NCBI RefSeq assembly: GCF_037975245.1
Contig: NC_092581.1
Location: forward strand, 15,873,303 to 15,937,302
Source: Apostichopus japonicus
Lineage: Eukaryota > Echinodermata > Holothuroidea > Aspidochirotida > Stichopodidae
Length of the DNA stretch: 64,000 nt
Direction: 5' to 3'
How positions within the stretch are numbered: the stretch's first letter is position 1; each line of letters begins with the position of its first letter. Shown piece by piece: positions 1 through 20,705 of this stretch. The position numbers were made by a program, and so were the translations under genes. The notes under the pieces are model-generated. The model was not told the origin of the DNA. It saw nothing but the letters and a program-made list of their open reading frames with translations, and did not search any database.

Positions 1-148
1 GTCCAGGTTTATCTGTGATTGTTCAGGTGAGGTTGCATGATATCATATGTTTATCTGTGTTAGTTTATACTCTAGCGTATAATCCTACTGGGAACATGAC
101 TTTTTGCGAATCAAGGAATACACATAAACGTAAATATGTGACAGTTTT

Positions 149-609
149 GTATGTATGTATGTATGTATGTATGTATGTATGTATGTATGTATGTATGTAT
201 GTATGTATGTATGTATGTATGTATGTATGTATGTATGTATGTATGTATGTATGTATGTATGTATGTATGTATGTATGTATGTATGTATGCATGCATGCAT
301 GCATGCATGCATGCATGCATGCATGCATGTATGTATGTATGTATGTATGTATGTATGTATGTATGTATGTATGTATGTATGTATGTATGTATGTATGTAT
401 GTATGTATGTATGTATGTATGTATGTATGTATGTATGTATGTATGTATGTATGTATGTATGTATGTATGTATGTATGTATGTATGTATGTATGTATGTAT
501 GCGTGTATGTATGTATGTATGTATGTATGTATGTATGTATGTATGTATGTATGTATGTATGTATGTATGTATGTATGTATGTATGTATGTATGTATGTAT
601 GTATGTATA
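149..609. repeat. (ATGT)n microsatellite, about 460 bp
   Basis: An almost uninterrupted tetranucleotide array of ATGT units with an internal block of ATGC units near 289-327 and one GCGT variant near 501. It joins directly to the 3' end of the SINE at 610-825, read on the minus strand, where it is a (CATA)n tail. All long ORFs here are repeat translations and are not genes. Confidence 0.97.
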
Positions 610-825
610 TATGATCTTCCCGCAAGCAGGAACTCGCGAAAGAAGCCATGGAGGCTTTTTTAGACTCGCAAGCTGACCGAAGCCAATCTCTCGGCACACA
701 TCCATTTAACGTCCATGTCGGGAAGTTGTTATTGCACAACACCCTTGCCAGACGACACACATTGCTGTCGGCGGGGAATCGAACCGGCCCTTTGTCCTGA
801 TATATGTCCTGTCACGGCTAGCTTC
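610..825 (-). mobile_element. tRNA-derived SINE, copy 1
   Basis: On the minus strand a Pol III box B-like motif (GGTTCGATTCC, around 776-786) follows a weak box A-like segment near 815-825. The body includes GACGTTAAA, TTCGGTCAGCTTGCGAG, TGGCTTCTTTCGCGAGTTCC and a terminal TGCTTGCGGGAAGATC hairpin-like segment, then passes into the (CATA)n tail. The same body in the same order recurs at 44480-44715, so this is a dispersed family. The boundaries are approximate. Confidence 0.75.
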
Positions 826-904
826 TTTCCCTTCACGTGACCCTCCCCTCTTGGGAAAACAAACATTTGTAGTATTTACTTCACAAAATATTCGAACGAG
901 GTAA

Positions 905-1010
905 ATATTTTTGATTTGATTTGATTTATTTGATTTTCCACAGATAATAAATAATACATGTGGAGGGAAGTCCTCTAAAAAGCCAAAGTCTTTAGGCTAG
1001 GTCTATACCT
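905..1010 (-). mobile_element. LINE 3'-tail fragment (tentative)
   Basis: A short (TTTGA)n run is followed by ATGTGGAGGGAAGTCCTC and TAAAAAGCC. Read on the minus strand this resembles the 3' end of the LINE near 32815-32905 (GGAAGACTTCCTCCAC followed by AAATAAAT repeats). It is probably a heavily truncated copy of a related LINE. Confidence 0.35.
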
Positions 1011-2188
1011 TTCATCTTTTTTCTCAAATTGTATGGGAAATTCATTGTTCATTCAATGTTGAACTCGTATGACCTTTGACCTCCACACAAAACTGCCATT
1101 CGTCAAGAAGTCACTAAAATGGACTGACATAATGTGTCACATTCAGGCGGTATGATGCTTCCAAAAAGTGTGGGGGGGGGGGGCAACAACATCATAGGGG
1201 CACTTTCTCATTCCACAACCACACTCGTTATCCTATAAACCGTTACACACCAGCCATATCACTAAAATAGATATGATGTGTTAGTATGCTAATTGCTATC
1301 AATACTATTTATTGAGATTATTTATTGTTAACCATGCTACAATAAGATATGGGATGCCATTTAAAAAAAAGCATGTACAGACTAAAAAAAAAAAATTCAT
1401 ATAAAATATTAAAATTAACAAAGGCTTAAGATATCCAAAAGACAGTTCTTCATCAAAGGGGCACATTTGTGTAGTAGGGCACATTTGCTGTTTTGGAAAA
1501 AGTGGGGGGGGGGCAAGTGCCCCCGGCTCCTACCCCCTGATCACATTGAAATGACGTTTACTTTCGGATGGATCGGTCTATAGCTTTAATCATTTGTATA
1601 TCTTTTAAGTTCAATTGGCCGTTACATCGGCATCGTTGTTAATGCAATGTCATCACGTGGTGAAGCAAGAGTCTTGGATGTACGTATCATATTTTCCTAT
1701 GCCGACACATTTCGGAATGTGTTCGGTCACCGTGACAACGTGGTGGCCTGTACACCGTATGGCCAAGTATAAAAAGGCATCGTTAAAAAATAAACGGACA
1801 GTTTTGGAAATTGTCGAAATTCGTAACAATTTGTGACCTATATTAGTATTTTACATACCGGAGTACACGGCTTATCTTCATTTAATTTGATTATAGTGCA
1901 GAGTCGTTTCAATCCTCCCACCCCCTCCCCATTCAACTTTTGCAACCAACACAAATGACCCCCTCCCCTTCTTACACCCCCTACACCTGTGCAGGATCGT
2001 AGGTAAGTGAATCTATATCGTTCACAGTAAGAACTAACGTCTGAAATGGCCTGTTGAGGCCACGGTATTGAATCGCACCACCCGCATGGTTGCATTGGGA
2101 TATACTCTCTATATATGCAAAATCTTATTAGTATACACTGTACAGTCTGTTGAATTATTTGACCTTAGGTTATAGCTAAGGTGGGACT
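1011..2188. other. Non-coding interval
   Basis: No exon with splice sites or protein similarity was recognised. It contains two poly(G) runs (about 1171-1183 and 1504-1511) and short ORFs without recognisable content. Confidence 0.5.
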
Positions 2189-2330
2189 TATTCGCAGGGC
2201 AGCCCTGCGAATAGCCAGACACATACACCTTATTCACAGGGCAGCCCTGTGAATAGCCAGACACAAGCATCTTATTTGCAGGGCTGCCCTGCGAATAGCC
2301 AGACACATACACCTTATTCACAGGGCAGCC
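2189..2330. repeat. Tandem palindromic hairpin repeats
   Basis: Three complete units and one half unit, each about 47 bp. Each is a near-perfect palindrome (TTATTCGCAGGGC / GCCCTGCGAATA) followed by a spacer CCAGACACATACACC or close variant. The second unit has TTCACAGGG paired with CCCTGTGAA, so both arms changed together and the stem is preserved. A related inverted copy lies at 2853-2910. Confidence 0.85.
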
Positions 2331-2852
2331 TTAGACTGGGTTATCGGGCTCAGTAATTTTTGGGGCTATTCGAGTTTGCTTTTGGGCACCAGCTATCTTT
2401 TTGAGAGTCTTAATTGGGAGCCTCTATATTTTGAGGAATTTATTGGCCTTTGGGATTCCTATCTTAATGCTGTAAGGATTGGTTTTGGCCCGGGAGCCTA
2501 GGGCCTTAAGATTGAACCAGTCTAGCATTAGTACCGCCAACATAAAAATGTCATCCCTCGATCATTTTCACCTTTGTTTTTGCAGAGTGACTGCTCATTT
2601 GCATGTAAAGGTGTGGGAGGGGAGGGGTGTCACACCTTTAACCATATTGGCTTTCAGGCAATATCGGCTTTTGGGGAATCCCAAGATAAGCTCCCTTAAA
2701 ATAAGCTTTTAAACTTGAACTGCTGGGGCTCCAAAAATTAGCTTATGAAGTGGCTAAGACTATTTGGGCCCAATAGGTTGGCTTTTTCAAGGCCCCTAAA
2801 CTGACTGGTATCAATAGCAAAACCTAATAATAAACCTATTTTCAAAATCGTC
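2331..2852. other. Internal region between inverted hairpin arrays
   Basis: About 520 bp bounded on the left by direct hairpin units and on the right by a unit in opposite orientation (spacer GGTGTCTGTGTACG, roughly the complement of the left spacer). It may be the body of a foldback or MITE-like element. No coding content was recognised. Confidence 0.35.
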
Positions 2853-2910
2853 ACAGCCCTGCGAATAAGGTGTCTGTGTACGTTATTCGCCGGGCTGCCC
2901 TGCGAATAAT
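2853..2910. repeat. Inverted copy of the hairpin repeat
   Basis: GCCCTGCGAATAAGG, a spacer, then TTATTCGCCGGGC / GCCCTGCGAATAA. This matches the 2189-2330 units in reverse orientation. Confidence 0.75.
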
Positions 2911-4448
2911 CACTTCGTATAGCTAAACCATATAGAGACTGGTAGTACGTGTATACTTGTGTTTATGTAATATTAAAGCCACGTACCAATTCACTGCACG
3001 ATATTTTGTTCAAACAAACATTAACTTGTACAGTAAACTGAGTTTTATTATGATGCAATCCATTTAACCGGAAGCAACATTGTAGGCACGATAACAATAA
3101 TCACGCTCGATATATGGCAGAAGTAGCGTTACAACAAAGCTCATGACAGTACGCTTGGGCTGAGCAAGCACTCATACAGTTTTATTCAAGTGAGTAAGCC
3201 TATGTATAATTTCTAATATTTCTATACCAGTAGATTAATTCCTATAATTTACAGGCCAGTGGAGTATCGTTGGTTATGTGCATATACATGATATGATACA
3301 GCAGCAATGAGTGTCTAATTATATGATATAACATTATAGTGTATGGTAATCGCCATTTACTCGTTCTTATATTCTTCTTGCGATATTCAGTCAACAACAG
3401 TCATAGTGATAAAGAGTAAACCATAGTTTAATATAGATATCAAACAATTCTCTCGATATAAACGCTAACTAATGGAACTGTATAGGTCTATGCATGCCTG
3501 TACATCAAACTGGGTATCTCTCGATCTCAGTGGCAAGAGTTGTATACCGTGGATAATCTTGGGACAATACAAATAAATACCACAAGCTGCAGGCTACTCC
3601 ACTGACAAGCCGGTCAAGAATCAAAGGTATAGCTCATGCAACATTTCTTCGAGATGGAGAGGGGGGGGGGGGGGGAGGAGCTATAGCCTGTTTTCGTCGC
3701 AATCTTTGCACGTTTTGTTTTGCTTTCAAATGTTGCCTTTTGTAAACCAGATAGTATTGTCAGATAATAAATCTACACGGTTGCAAGTTATGCTTATACA
3801 TTCGAAAAGACTTTTAACTCACTGAACATTTTAATGGGCTAAGCCTTTTTGTCTGATTCGGTATTCTACTATATTTCACACTACACTTCAATATCACATG
3901 GCCCGAGTAACCAGGGAGTTGTTTAAAGTTACAAAGAAATGTCCATTGTACTCGTTTCCTCTCCTGGGATTGTGCGTGGGGGGGGGGGGGAGGGGTGCTA
4001 GGTTGTAGGGAGATGACTGCGAGATCAGGGTTGTGTGCTTATTTGAATAACAACTCCCTGGAGTAACAGTCTGACCGCTTCATTGTACAGTTGGATCTCG
4101 AGGTGAGGGACGTCTCAGACAATCCTTTCCCTTCTGGCGGTACACGTAGAGCGTTGGCATTTGAATGCTATGCACCCGTAGTATTGTGCTTTATCCGTCG
4201 GAAAAGATCACAAGTCGTTTATTGTCATGCTAATGATAGTCTTATCGATTCTTTCGTAATCTCTGTTCATATCACCTAGAGAAAGAATATGTAATCCCTC
4301 CGTTTCGTGTGATGTATAGGTAGAATCACTATCAAACTTCAACCCTAAGGTCTCTCGTTTAATTTGAGATTTTCACAGGAGACTGCGACTCGTTAGCAAC
4401 CCCGTGAAGTTGCGTTTCTGTGTAGTCTACTAAACATCGAGTGACGTC
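2911..4448. other. Upstream interval of the hydroxyacid oxidase gene
   Basis: No further exon was recognised. It must hold the promoter and 5' UTR of the gene starting at 4449, but no clear TATA box or initiator could be assigned. Poly(G) runs occur near 3661-3674 and 3979-3990. Confidence 0.4.
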
Positions 4449-14254
<9,806 letters not shown>

Positions 14255-14365
14255 ATGAGGTCACAATAAGAAGATGTGACGTCACCCCTGGTTTCTCTTT
14301 TTACCTCACTTGCTCTCTATCTCGTTCTCTATCTCTCTTGCCTTGATTTGTAGTGTAAAATATCA

Positions 14366-14371
14366 AATAAA
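14366..14371 (+). promoter_or_regulatory. Polyadenylation signal AATAAA
   Basis: Canonical hexamer 112 bases after the stop codon of the hydroxyacid oxidase gene and about 105 bases before the end of the convergent minus-strand gene. Confidence 0.7.
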
Positions 14372-14476
14372 ATATAGTTAAGTTATGCTTTGCAACAATC
14401 TATTTAATGCATTTTAGGTATGATACATCATAAAGACATTTTAAATATTATCAAAAGACAATTGCGACGAGGCTAA

Positions 14477-16550
14477 TCAATCATTAAAGCTATACAGATG
14501 CCTCCACTGGTCATTCTCTGGATGATTGCCTCCACGATTTTGTCCCTGATTGCGAAACATTCCCAAGGTCCTTAGACCCCTCCGTAGTTTCGTCATTTCC
14601 GATTGAATCTTTTGCGCCCGTAGACGGGCTCGTTCTAAATCGAAGACTGCCTTCATGGTCTCTTCTCTTAAATCCTTTAAGACTCCGTAGATTCCGATCT
14701 CTTCACATCTCGGATTGTCGTGATCTATTTGATCAAATGTCGTCTGGAACACCTTTAAAGCCTATACATGCATATGGCGGGAAAAGATATGAATGATAGT
14801 GTGAATTTAAACAGCCAAATAACATGGTACAGCCATATGTCTATTTAAACGCCATGTTCTGAATGAAATTTATTATTCACACATGCAGTGGGCCAATTTT
14901 ACCTAATATTTGATTGAATATCGTGTGGAACACTGAATGAGCCTATGGAGTATAAAAGGGTGTGGGAGGTGTAGGTGGGTGAGGTGTAAACAAGTATCAC
15001 AGACCAAATGAAGTAATTTATTTACTTGTAAACGCATTGTTAGGCACGAAATGTATTTTATAAGGTACAAACTCATCACGATGCAAATAAGGTCAATACA
15101 CAAAGAAGCCGACACCATTGCCATGCGGGTTTGCCGCATAGCTATATTCCTGACATTTTACATATGTCAATATCAGATTATGAATATTTTGGAAAAGGGA
15201 AACATTTGTAGAAAGACTAAGTCTATGCTAAATAGTATTGTACAAAGTTGTGTACACACTACCGATACTTCAACTCAAGCCCAGTCGCGCTATATATGTA
15301 GATATGAAATCTCATAAATCCTAATAAGAGAATGAAATTGAATAAAATACTGCGATGAAATAACAATAAAGGTTTACCCTGTTTGTGACTCCTTGCCGAT
15401 TTTGGCAATTTTACAAACTAATTCTATTCACACTTCAATTGGTTCAGTCAATGACCTTGAATAAATCTTGCTGATGTATGCATGAACGCTTAGAGTCTTT
15501 GTTCATACATGGAATCTCTATCTTTGAATGATTAAAATGTAATCTCATAGAGTTCTTCAATTCATGTGTGACCCACTTGGTGTCGCTACTATTTCATGTC
15601 CCGATTCCACCACCCCTACAGTCCTACTCTCTCTGCTGATGCCCGTAGCAAACAATGGACGGAACAACCAGTGGTGAGGGGTGAAGGTACAGTATATATG
15701 CTCATGTTACACAGGTCTATGTCAATATCGAAAAACTTCCCTGTAAAGTGACTTTGCAAACTCTTGTATGCAACGTCCGTCGCATATATACAAACCTGTT
15801 CTGCACTTGTAAACGACTGATCTGCAGCGTCTAATATCGTAGTTAGGTCCTCTGATATACTACTGAAAAGTTCGTCTGGTGTTTGAGTATAGTAAGGAGG
15901 GAGGATGTTGGTATTGGTGGAGACTGGTGGGTAGGTTGGGGACATATTACGACATCTTCTCAGTGAGAACCGATCAGCCTCGTCTTCGTTTTCCTTCTTC
16001 ACGACATGAACTCTCTGTAAATGAGAGAACCAATTTCTGACAACGTGCAAATCACACCGTGAGAAAACACTCTACCCACACAGGCTGAGTAGTATAGAAC
16101 ACAGTATATAAATTGGAGTGCCTTTCCCATACTTAAGGTTTTGCATCTATTATGATGGTGAAATTGTAAATGAAGTCCGACGTCAGTAAACTTACTTAGC
16201 TCAATTTGTACAAGGCTAGGCCCACAACTGTGTTAACATATTTTCTTTTCATGTACGTAAGTCAATTGCGATAATTGTCTTCTAATATGGTTGTTACACT
16301 TCCTTGGAGGATGAAGAAAGTAAAAAAAAAATGAAACTGATATGAAACATACACTCAGAGAATGACGTTGTTTCCTTTTAGAAAACGTCCTATAAACATG
16401 GTAAGACAGAGTGACTGTACTAATATTTTAATAGATTCCACTGGCACAAAGATCTCAGTTACTCACCTCTTTGGGTCGTACGGCCCTGTTTTCGCTCCGT
16501 AATGAAGTCATAATTACCTTATGTATGTTGCTGATAGGCTGCTTAAGCAT
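14477..16550 (-). CDS. Uncharacterised coiled-coil protein, 3 exons seen
   Basis: Exons on the minus strand: 16550-16467 (from ATG; donor GTGAGT), 16014-15796 (acceptor TTTACAG, donor GTTTGT) and 14761-14477 (acceptor TATAG, stop TAA). All junctions are phase 0, giving 195 residues from this ATG. The first exon may extend upstream (in-frame WAEREQFVD precedes the Met before a stop), so the true start is uncertain. Exon 2 contains a Pro/Thr/Tyr-rich segment followed by acidic DELFSSISEDLTTILDAADQ. Exon 3 is helical with heptad-like spacing (LREETMKAVFDLERARLRAQ, then KIQSEMTKLRRGLRTLG) and ends in a polar Asn/Gly-rich tail. I do not recognise the family. Consistent phase and splice sites over three exons make it a likely real gene, tail-to-tail with the oxidase. 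Confidence 0.7.
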
Positions 16551-17628
16551 GTCAACAAACTGTTCTCTCTCAGCCCAGTCATAAACAGTAAGTTAAATAT
16601 CTGTACTTTATTCATTCCATTCAATTTCATTCTCTGTGACATCACATGATAAACCTTGTCATCAGACGCGCTTATTGAATATGAATACTTGAATCATTTG
16701 TAGGCCCTTATGATGTAGATCAATGACTTACATGCGAACAGAACATATGATTGATATACGCGCAAAATAAACTAACGCAGTTATCAGACGACGGCGAGTT
16801 TTGGGCGCGCATTCCACATAGACTACTATGACAACTGGTTGCGCGGTTGCTGTGCAACAATATTGGACCGAAACAACGCTTTGTTAAACCATGTGAATGC
16901 AAACGAACGGCCAATACTAATGGTTAATTCTTAACAGACCTAATTGTGCGTAACGATCTATACTTAGTCTTTAATCCATAAAGCATAATATAAGAACTAG
17001 AGGGCGGACTGCCCAAAGTGACTGTGCCAGCAGGTGGCATACTCCTATTAGAGTCTATATCAATCCGCTCGATTGTTCTCCTGTTTCAGGAAAAGTGCCA
17101 AAAAGCAGCAGGAGAACATCTTTTGTGACCTGTTATCAATCATGATCTAGTTTTTTGTGGCTTGCATGTTGGAGAGCATGAATGGAAGTACATGTGGTGA
17201 AAAAATTGGGTCAATTGAGACAATTTTAGACCCCTTTAGGCTTCCCAGGAGCAGCGTAGGAAATTTGTTTACCACTGAGTGAAGAGGTTTGTTTACAAGT
17301 GACGAAAACTTCCGGCTCGGACAGCAAAAAATTTTCACAGTCATGGTACGGAAAATTGATGGTGCCATGAAAGGCCAACTTGTCAGCTATCCGGTGATGG
17401 GTAGCGTTAAGCTAGTGAAAACTTCTATCTAGACTTAGAGACCACATTACTTTTGTGATTTAGTGTGTAAGTCAATGGGGCTTTTAATGGGCGTATGCTA
17501 CCAGCATGGAGACCCCGCCGCCATTACCAAACCGGGCAAGTTGTGAGCGTCGTCTGCTCACTGTTTACGTTCAGCACACAGTCATGTACTAACAACTGAC
17601 CAAACTGCCGATAGTTGTTCCCAGAAAA
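16551..17628. other. Intergenic interval
   Basis: No exon was recognised. It contains a 9-bp inverted repeat GTTCTCCTG / CAGGAGAAC (about 17078-17121) and GC-richer sequence leading into the THAP fragment. It may be the end of a decayed DNA transposon. Confidence 0.35.
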
Positions 17629-17712
17629 ATGCCCGAATCCTGCATTGCATTCGGTTGCACCAAACGGAGAAAGAAAGGAAGTGGTATTTCCTTTCATAAG
17701 GAAGGATCTTAG
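17629..17712 (+). pseudogene. THAP zinc-finger N-terminal fragment
   Basis: ATG opens a short frame with the start of a THAP domain: MPESCIAFGCTKRRKKGSG, then ISFHK. This gives the first two Cys of the C2CH site (C-x4-C), the basic run after the second Cys and the SFHK/R segment. The frame stops eight codons later, no donor site follows, and the second half of the domain (Trp, Cys, His and AVPTIF-like end) is not seen nearby. It is probably a relic of a THAP-type transposase. A first exon of a host THAP gene is the alternative. Confidence 0.55.
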
Positions 17713-18004
17713 CAAAATGTCATATGTGTGAAGTCTTGTTAAAGTTTGAAAAACATTGTTAATGAGTTTCGGCCAAGGGCTTCGGCTATATACCCTAACT
17801 TCAGTGCTAGTATTCGCGATCGACCAGGCCAAGTTGTTATACATCGCCGATCCTCAATACATGCCTCATGCTGTCATACTCATAGAGTCATATGTCCAGT
17901 TCAAAATTGTAGGCTAGACGTTCCTTTCCAGAGTTCCTCCCTCACAGGGGACGCCTATTCCCAAACTCACTTTGTTAATGAAATGGAGTTAAACGACAAA
18001 GGGA

Positions 18005-18160
18005 AATGATATATATATAATTGAAATCGTAGTAAGTTGGAATAATCCAGAACAGTGAAAAAACTTCCGGCCTCCACCGGGATTCGAACCTGGGGCTCCC
18101 GCTTTATATTCGGACACCCTAACCACTAGGCTATGTCCAGAGGTTCGAAACTGGTAAGGA
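18005..18160 (-). mobile_element. tRNA-derived SINE-like element
   Basis: On the minus strand box A-like TAGCCTAGTGGTTAGGG (near 18134-18118) and box B GGTTCGAATCC (near 18096-18086) sit at tRNA-like spacing. The acceptor ends do not pair, so it is not a functional tRNA. It is followed by a short unique 3' part and TATATATAT. An (AT)n array lies on its other side. Confidence 0.65.
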
Positions 18161-18181
18161 AGGTCGTAATTCCACTATATA

Positions 18182-18307
<126 letters not shown>

Positions 18308-20700
18308 CACACATAACCACCCTCATTACGTTTTGATCCCCACTTCAAATGTAGGTCCACCTTATGTAATTGTGGCAGTCCATCGAGTTTCAGTACTGTA
18401 CCTCTATGGGTGTGAGGTGCGAAGTAGAAAAAAAATGGCAAAACATGTTCAATAAAGTACATTATCTTTATACCCTGTACAAGGCTATGGGCAGGGATAA
18501 GACTTTTTTTTAAACTTTAAAAGAAGAAAAGGGAAAATAAGTTGCACAGTTAGACTTTAGAAAGTAGTTCAATTGAATGTGGTTGCAATCACATACCAAG
18601 GACAGTCCTTACCAAATCAACTACGGTACGGGTCCTAGCTTACTCTCTCTGACTTTATGGAAAGTCTGTTCTGAAAACTGTTCTGAGTTTGATCTAAATA
18701 TGAGAAGGACACGTTAACTATTTCCTTTCTAGTTTAGATATTGTTTAGTTCCAAAAGATGACACACAAGCCTGATGATCCTTACAAACAGCAGTGCATTT
18801 CTTCACAAATCGTTAAAGCATCACACAGTTGTATTAACAGTATCAATAATTAAATTGTGTAAATTTTACCTCGCAGAACTCCTGACCGTCAACACAAACT
18901 TATACATAACGCAAGGTATCGGCCGAGCAATGACATAATTATTAGACCCTGACATATTATTAGTCAAAACAAATAGATAAAAGCATTATGTTGTTCATTA
19001 GTTCCCTTCACATAGTCCTACGGAAAGTAGATAGGATATTAGATTTATTAGACTTATTGAAGCCACGATGTGGGCCAATTCATTGGGGGGGGGGGGGCTT
19101 AGTTCATAACTAAGAACCCAGAAGAGGAATGTTATTTTTTAAATATGTTTTCGGTTTTCTCTCATGTAGGCAACTTTTCGTTCCCATATAATGTACTATT
19201 TATATAGTTTTATGCCTTGCATTGAGTCTTAATTTAACATTTGATTACTTGATTTGTGACCAAAAGAAGCAACTGTCATCAGCAAACGGTTGACACTTCC
19301 AAATCGCTTCTGAAACAACCCCATCATTCTCACCGGAGATTAACATACGCCAAAGGAGTGTGGGCCATATCACGCAAAGATTCAAGCCATATTATCGTGG
19401 CAGGCGGCAGGAGACACTTCATTAAATGGGAGAGAGTTTGTTTAGTCCATCTCAATATCATGTTTCTTTACTCAAGACAGTGCTGTCTGAATGTAAACTG
19501 TATAAACTTCTTGACTCGATCAATTGTAGGTTGTCTGTTATGTCATCATGATCGATGTTCTTTTACGTGAACCTTACTTTTCTGTGTAATATCTGTTCCT
19601 TTTCGAGGGGAATGGTGATGCACACCTGACGATGACCACACAGTCACAGTCCAGTTGCAAGGTGACTGGGGTTGAGAGCGGATCAGTCGTTCGGTAGTTT
19701 GGGTTTCGTGCCCACGTGCTTTCCTGGGCGACTTTTTCTTTAAAAGTATCTTACCCTACTAGTGCAGTGTTCGTGATTTGTTTCTGAAATACGACGCAAA
19801 ATAATTGTTGCTAATCTTCTCTTCATTTAAAAAAAAACTACTATAGTAAACCCCGGACTGCACCTTATAACTTGTACTAAATGTATCATTGCTGTTTATG
19901 TCTCCTTATTTATCCCTATGTATTTGGTAAAGAAACGTATACCTTCATGCTGTTAATTAGTGTTAATAATAAACAATACACGCAATGCACTAGATCAATT
20001 CGTAGTGACACGTGACAATTGAACGGATACACATGTTATAGTGTTGATAGGCTGAGACTTCGAGATCTGTCAGGTCGGGGTGCAGGGGTTGCGGGGGTGA
20101 GGGAGTGGTGAGGAGGGTAAGGGGGGTGGTGGCAGAAACGATGCAAAGCATTGGATTCTTTATGCGGGCATGTTAGGTGTATTATCAAAATGAGAATCCC
20201 CATCCACATTATCCCTAGCGCTGGTCTCGGGGATGTATCTTCCAGACCCCTGATACGCTCAGGCTTGGGGTGTTGAGAATATAAGGATCTGACCGTTCGT
20301 TTCTGCGTCCAGATGTACAAGTTACGGACATACTTGTTTGTCGAGCAGCTCCATTCATAGCTAATTTAACGGGCCCTCTCATCTAAATAAACATATCACT
20401 AAATGATGACAACACTTGATTGTGGTAAACATCTCCCTATAGTCACCACGCGTCTCACATTAATTTAAAGAGGAATTATACAGTTAATACTCGTTGGCAT
20501 AAGTACTACCGTTGTGATCATCAGGACTACACATTTTATGGGTCAGTAACCTTTGTGATTACACTACAAATTTTTGGGGTCAGGAACTAACTTGTTCAAA
20601 TATAACTCAAACCTCGATGGACAAAGCGCCCTCTAATTGTCCGTGTATTTGAAAAAAATCCCGGCTAATCTACATTGCTTCTCATGCTTTGGATCTGTTA
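18308..20700. other. Intergenic interval without recognised genes
   Basis: Searched by eye on both strands, in particular for the J-domain exon (HPD motif) expected for the DNAJC22-like gene read leftward from 20706. None was found. A poly(G) run lies near 19084-19097. A segment near 19600-19740 looks repeat-like but could not be classified. Confidence 0.4.
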
Positions 20701-20705
20701 CCAAC

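Noticed and set aside
15-760. Long Met-Tyr-Val-Cys and Ile-His-Thr-Tyr ORFs on both strands
   Set aside because: They are translations of the (ATGT)n array in several frames.
18086-18134. Functional tRNA gene on the minus strand
   Set aside because: Box A and B are good, but the acceptor stem does not pair and the flanks are SINE-like.
20080-20110. HPD tripeptide (CACCCCGAC on the minus strand) as the missing J-domain exon
   Set aside because: The surrounding residues do not fit a J domain and there is no helix II/III context or splice site.
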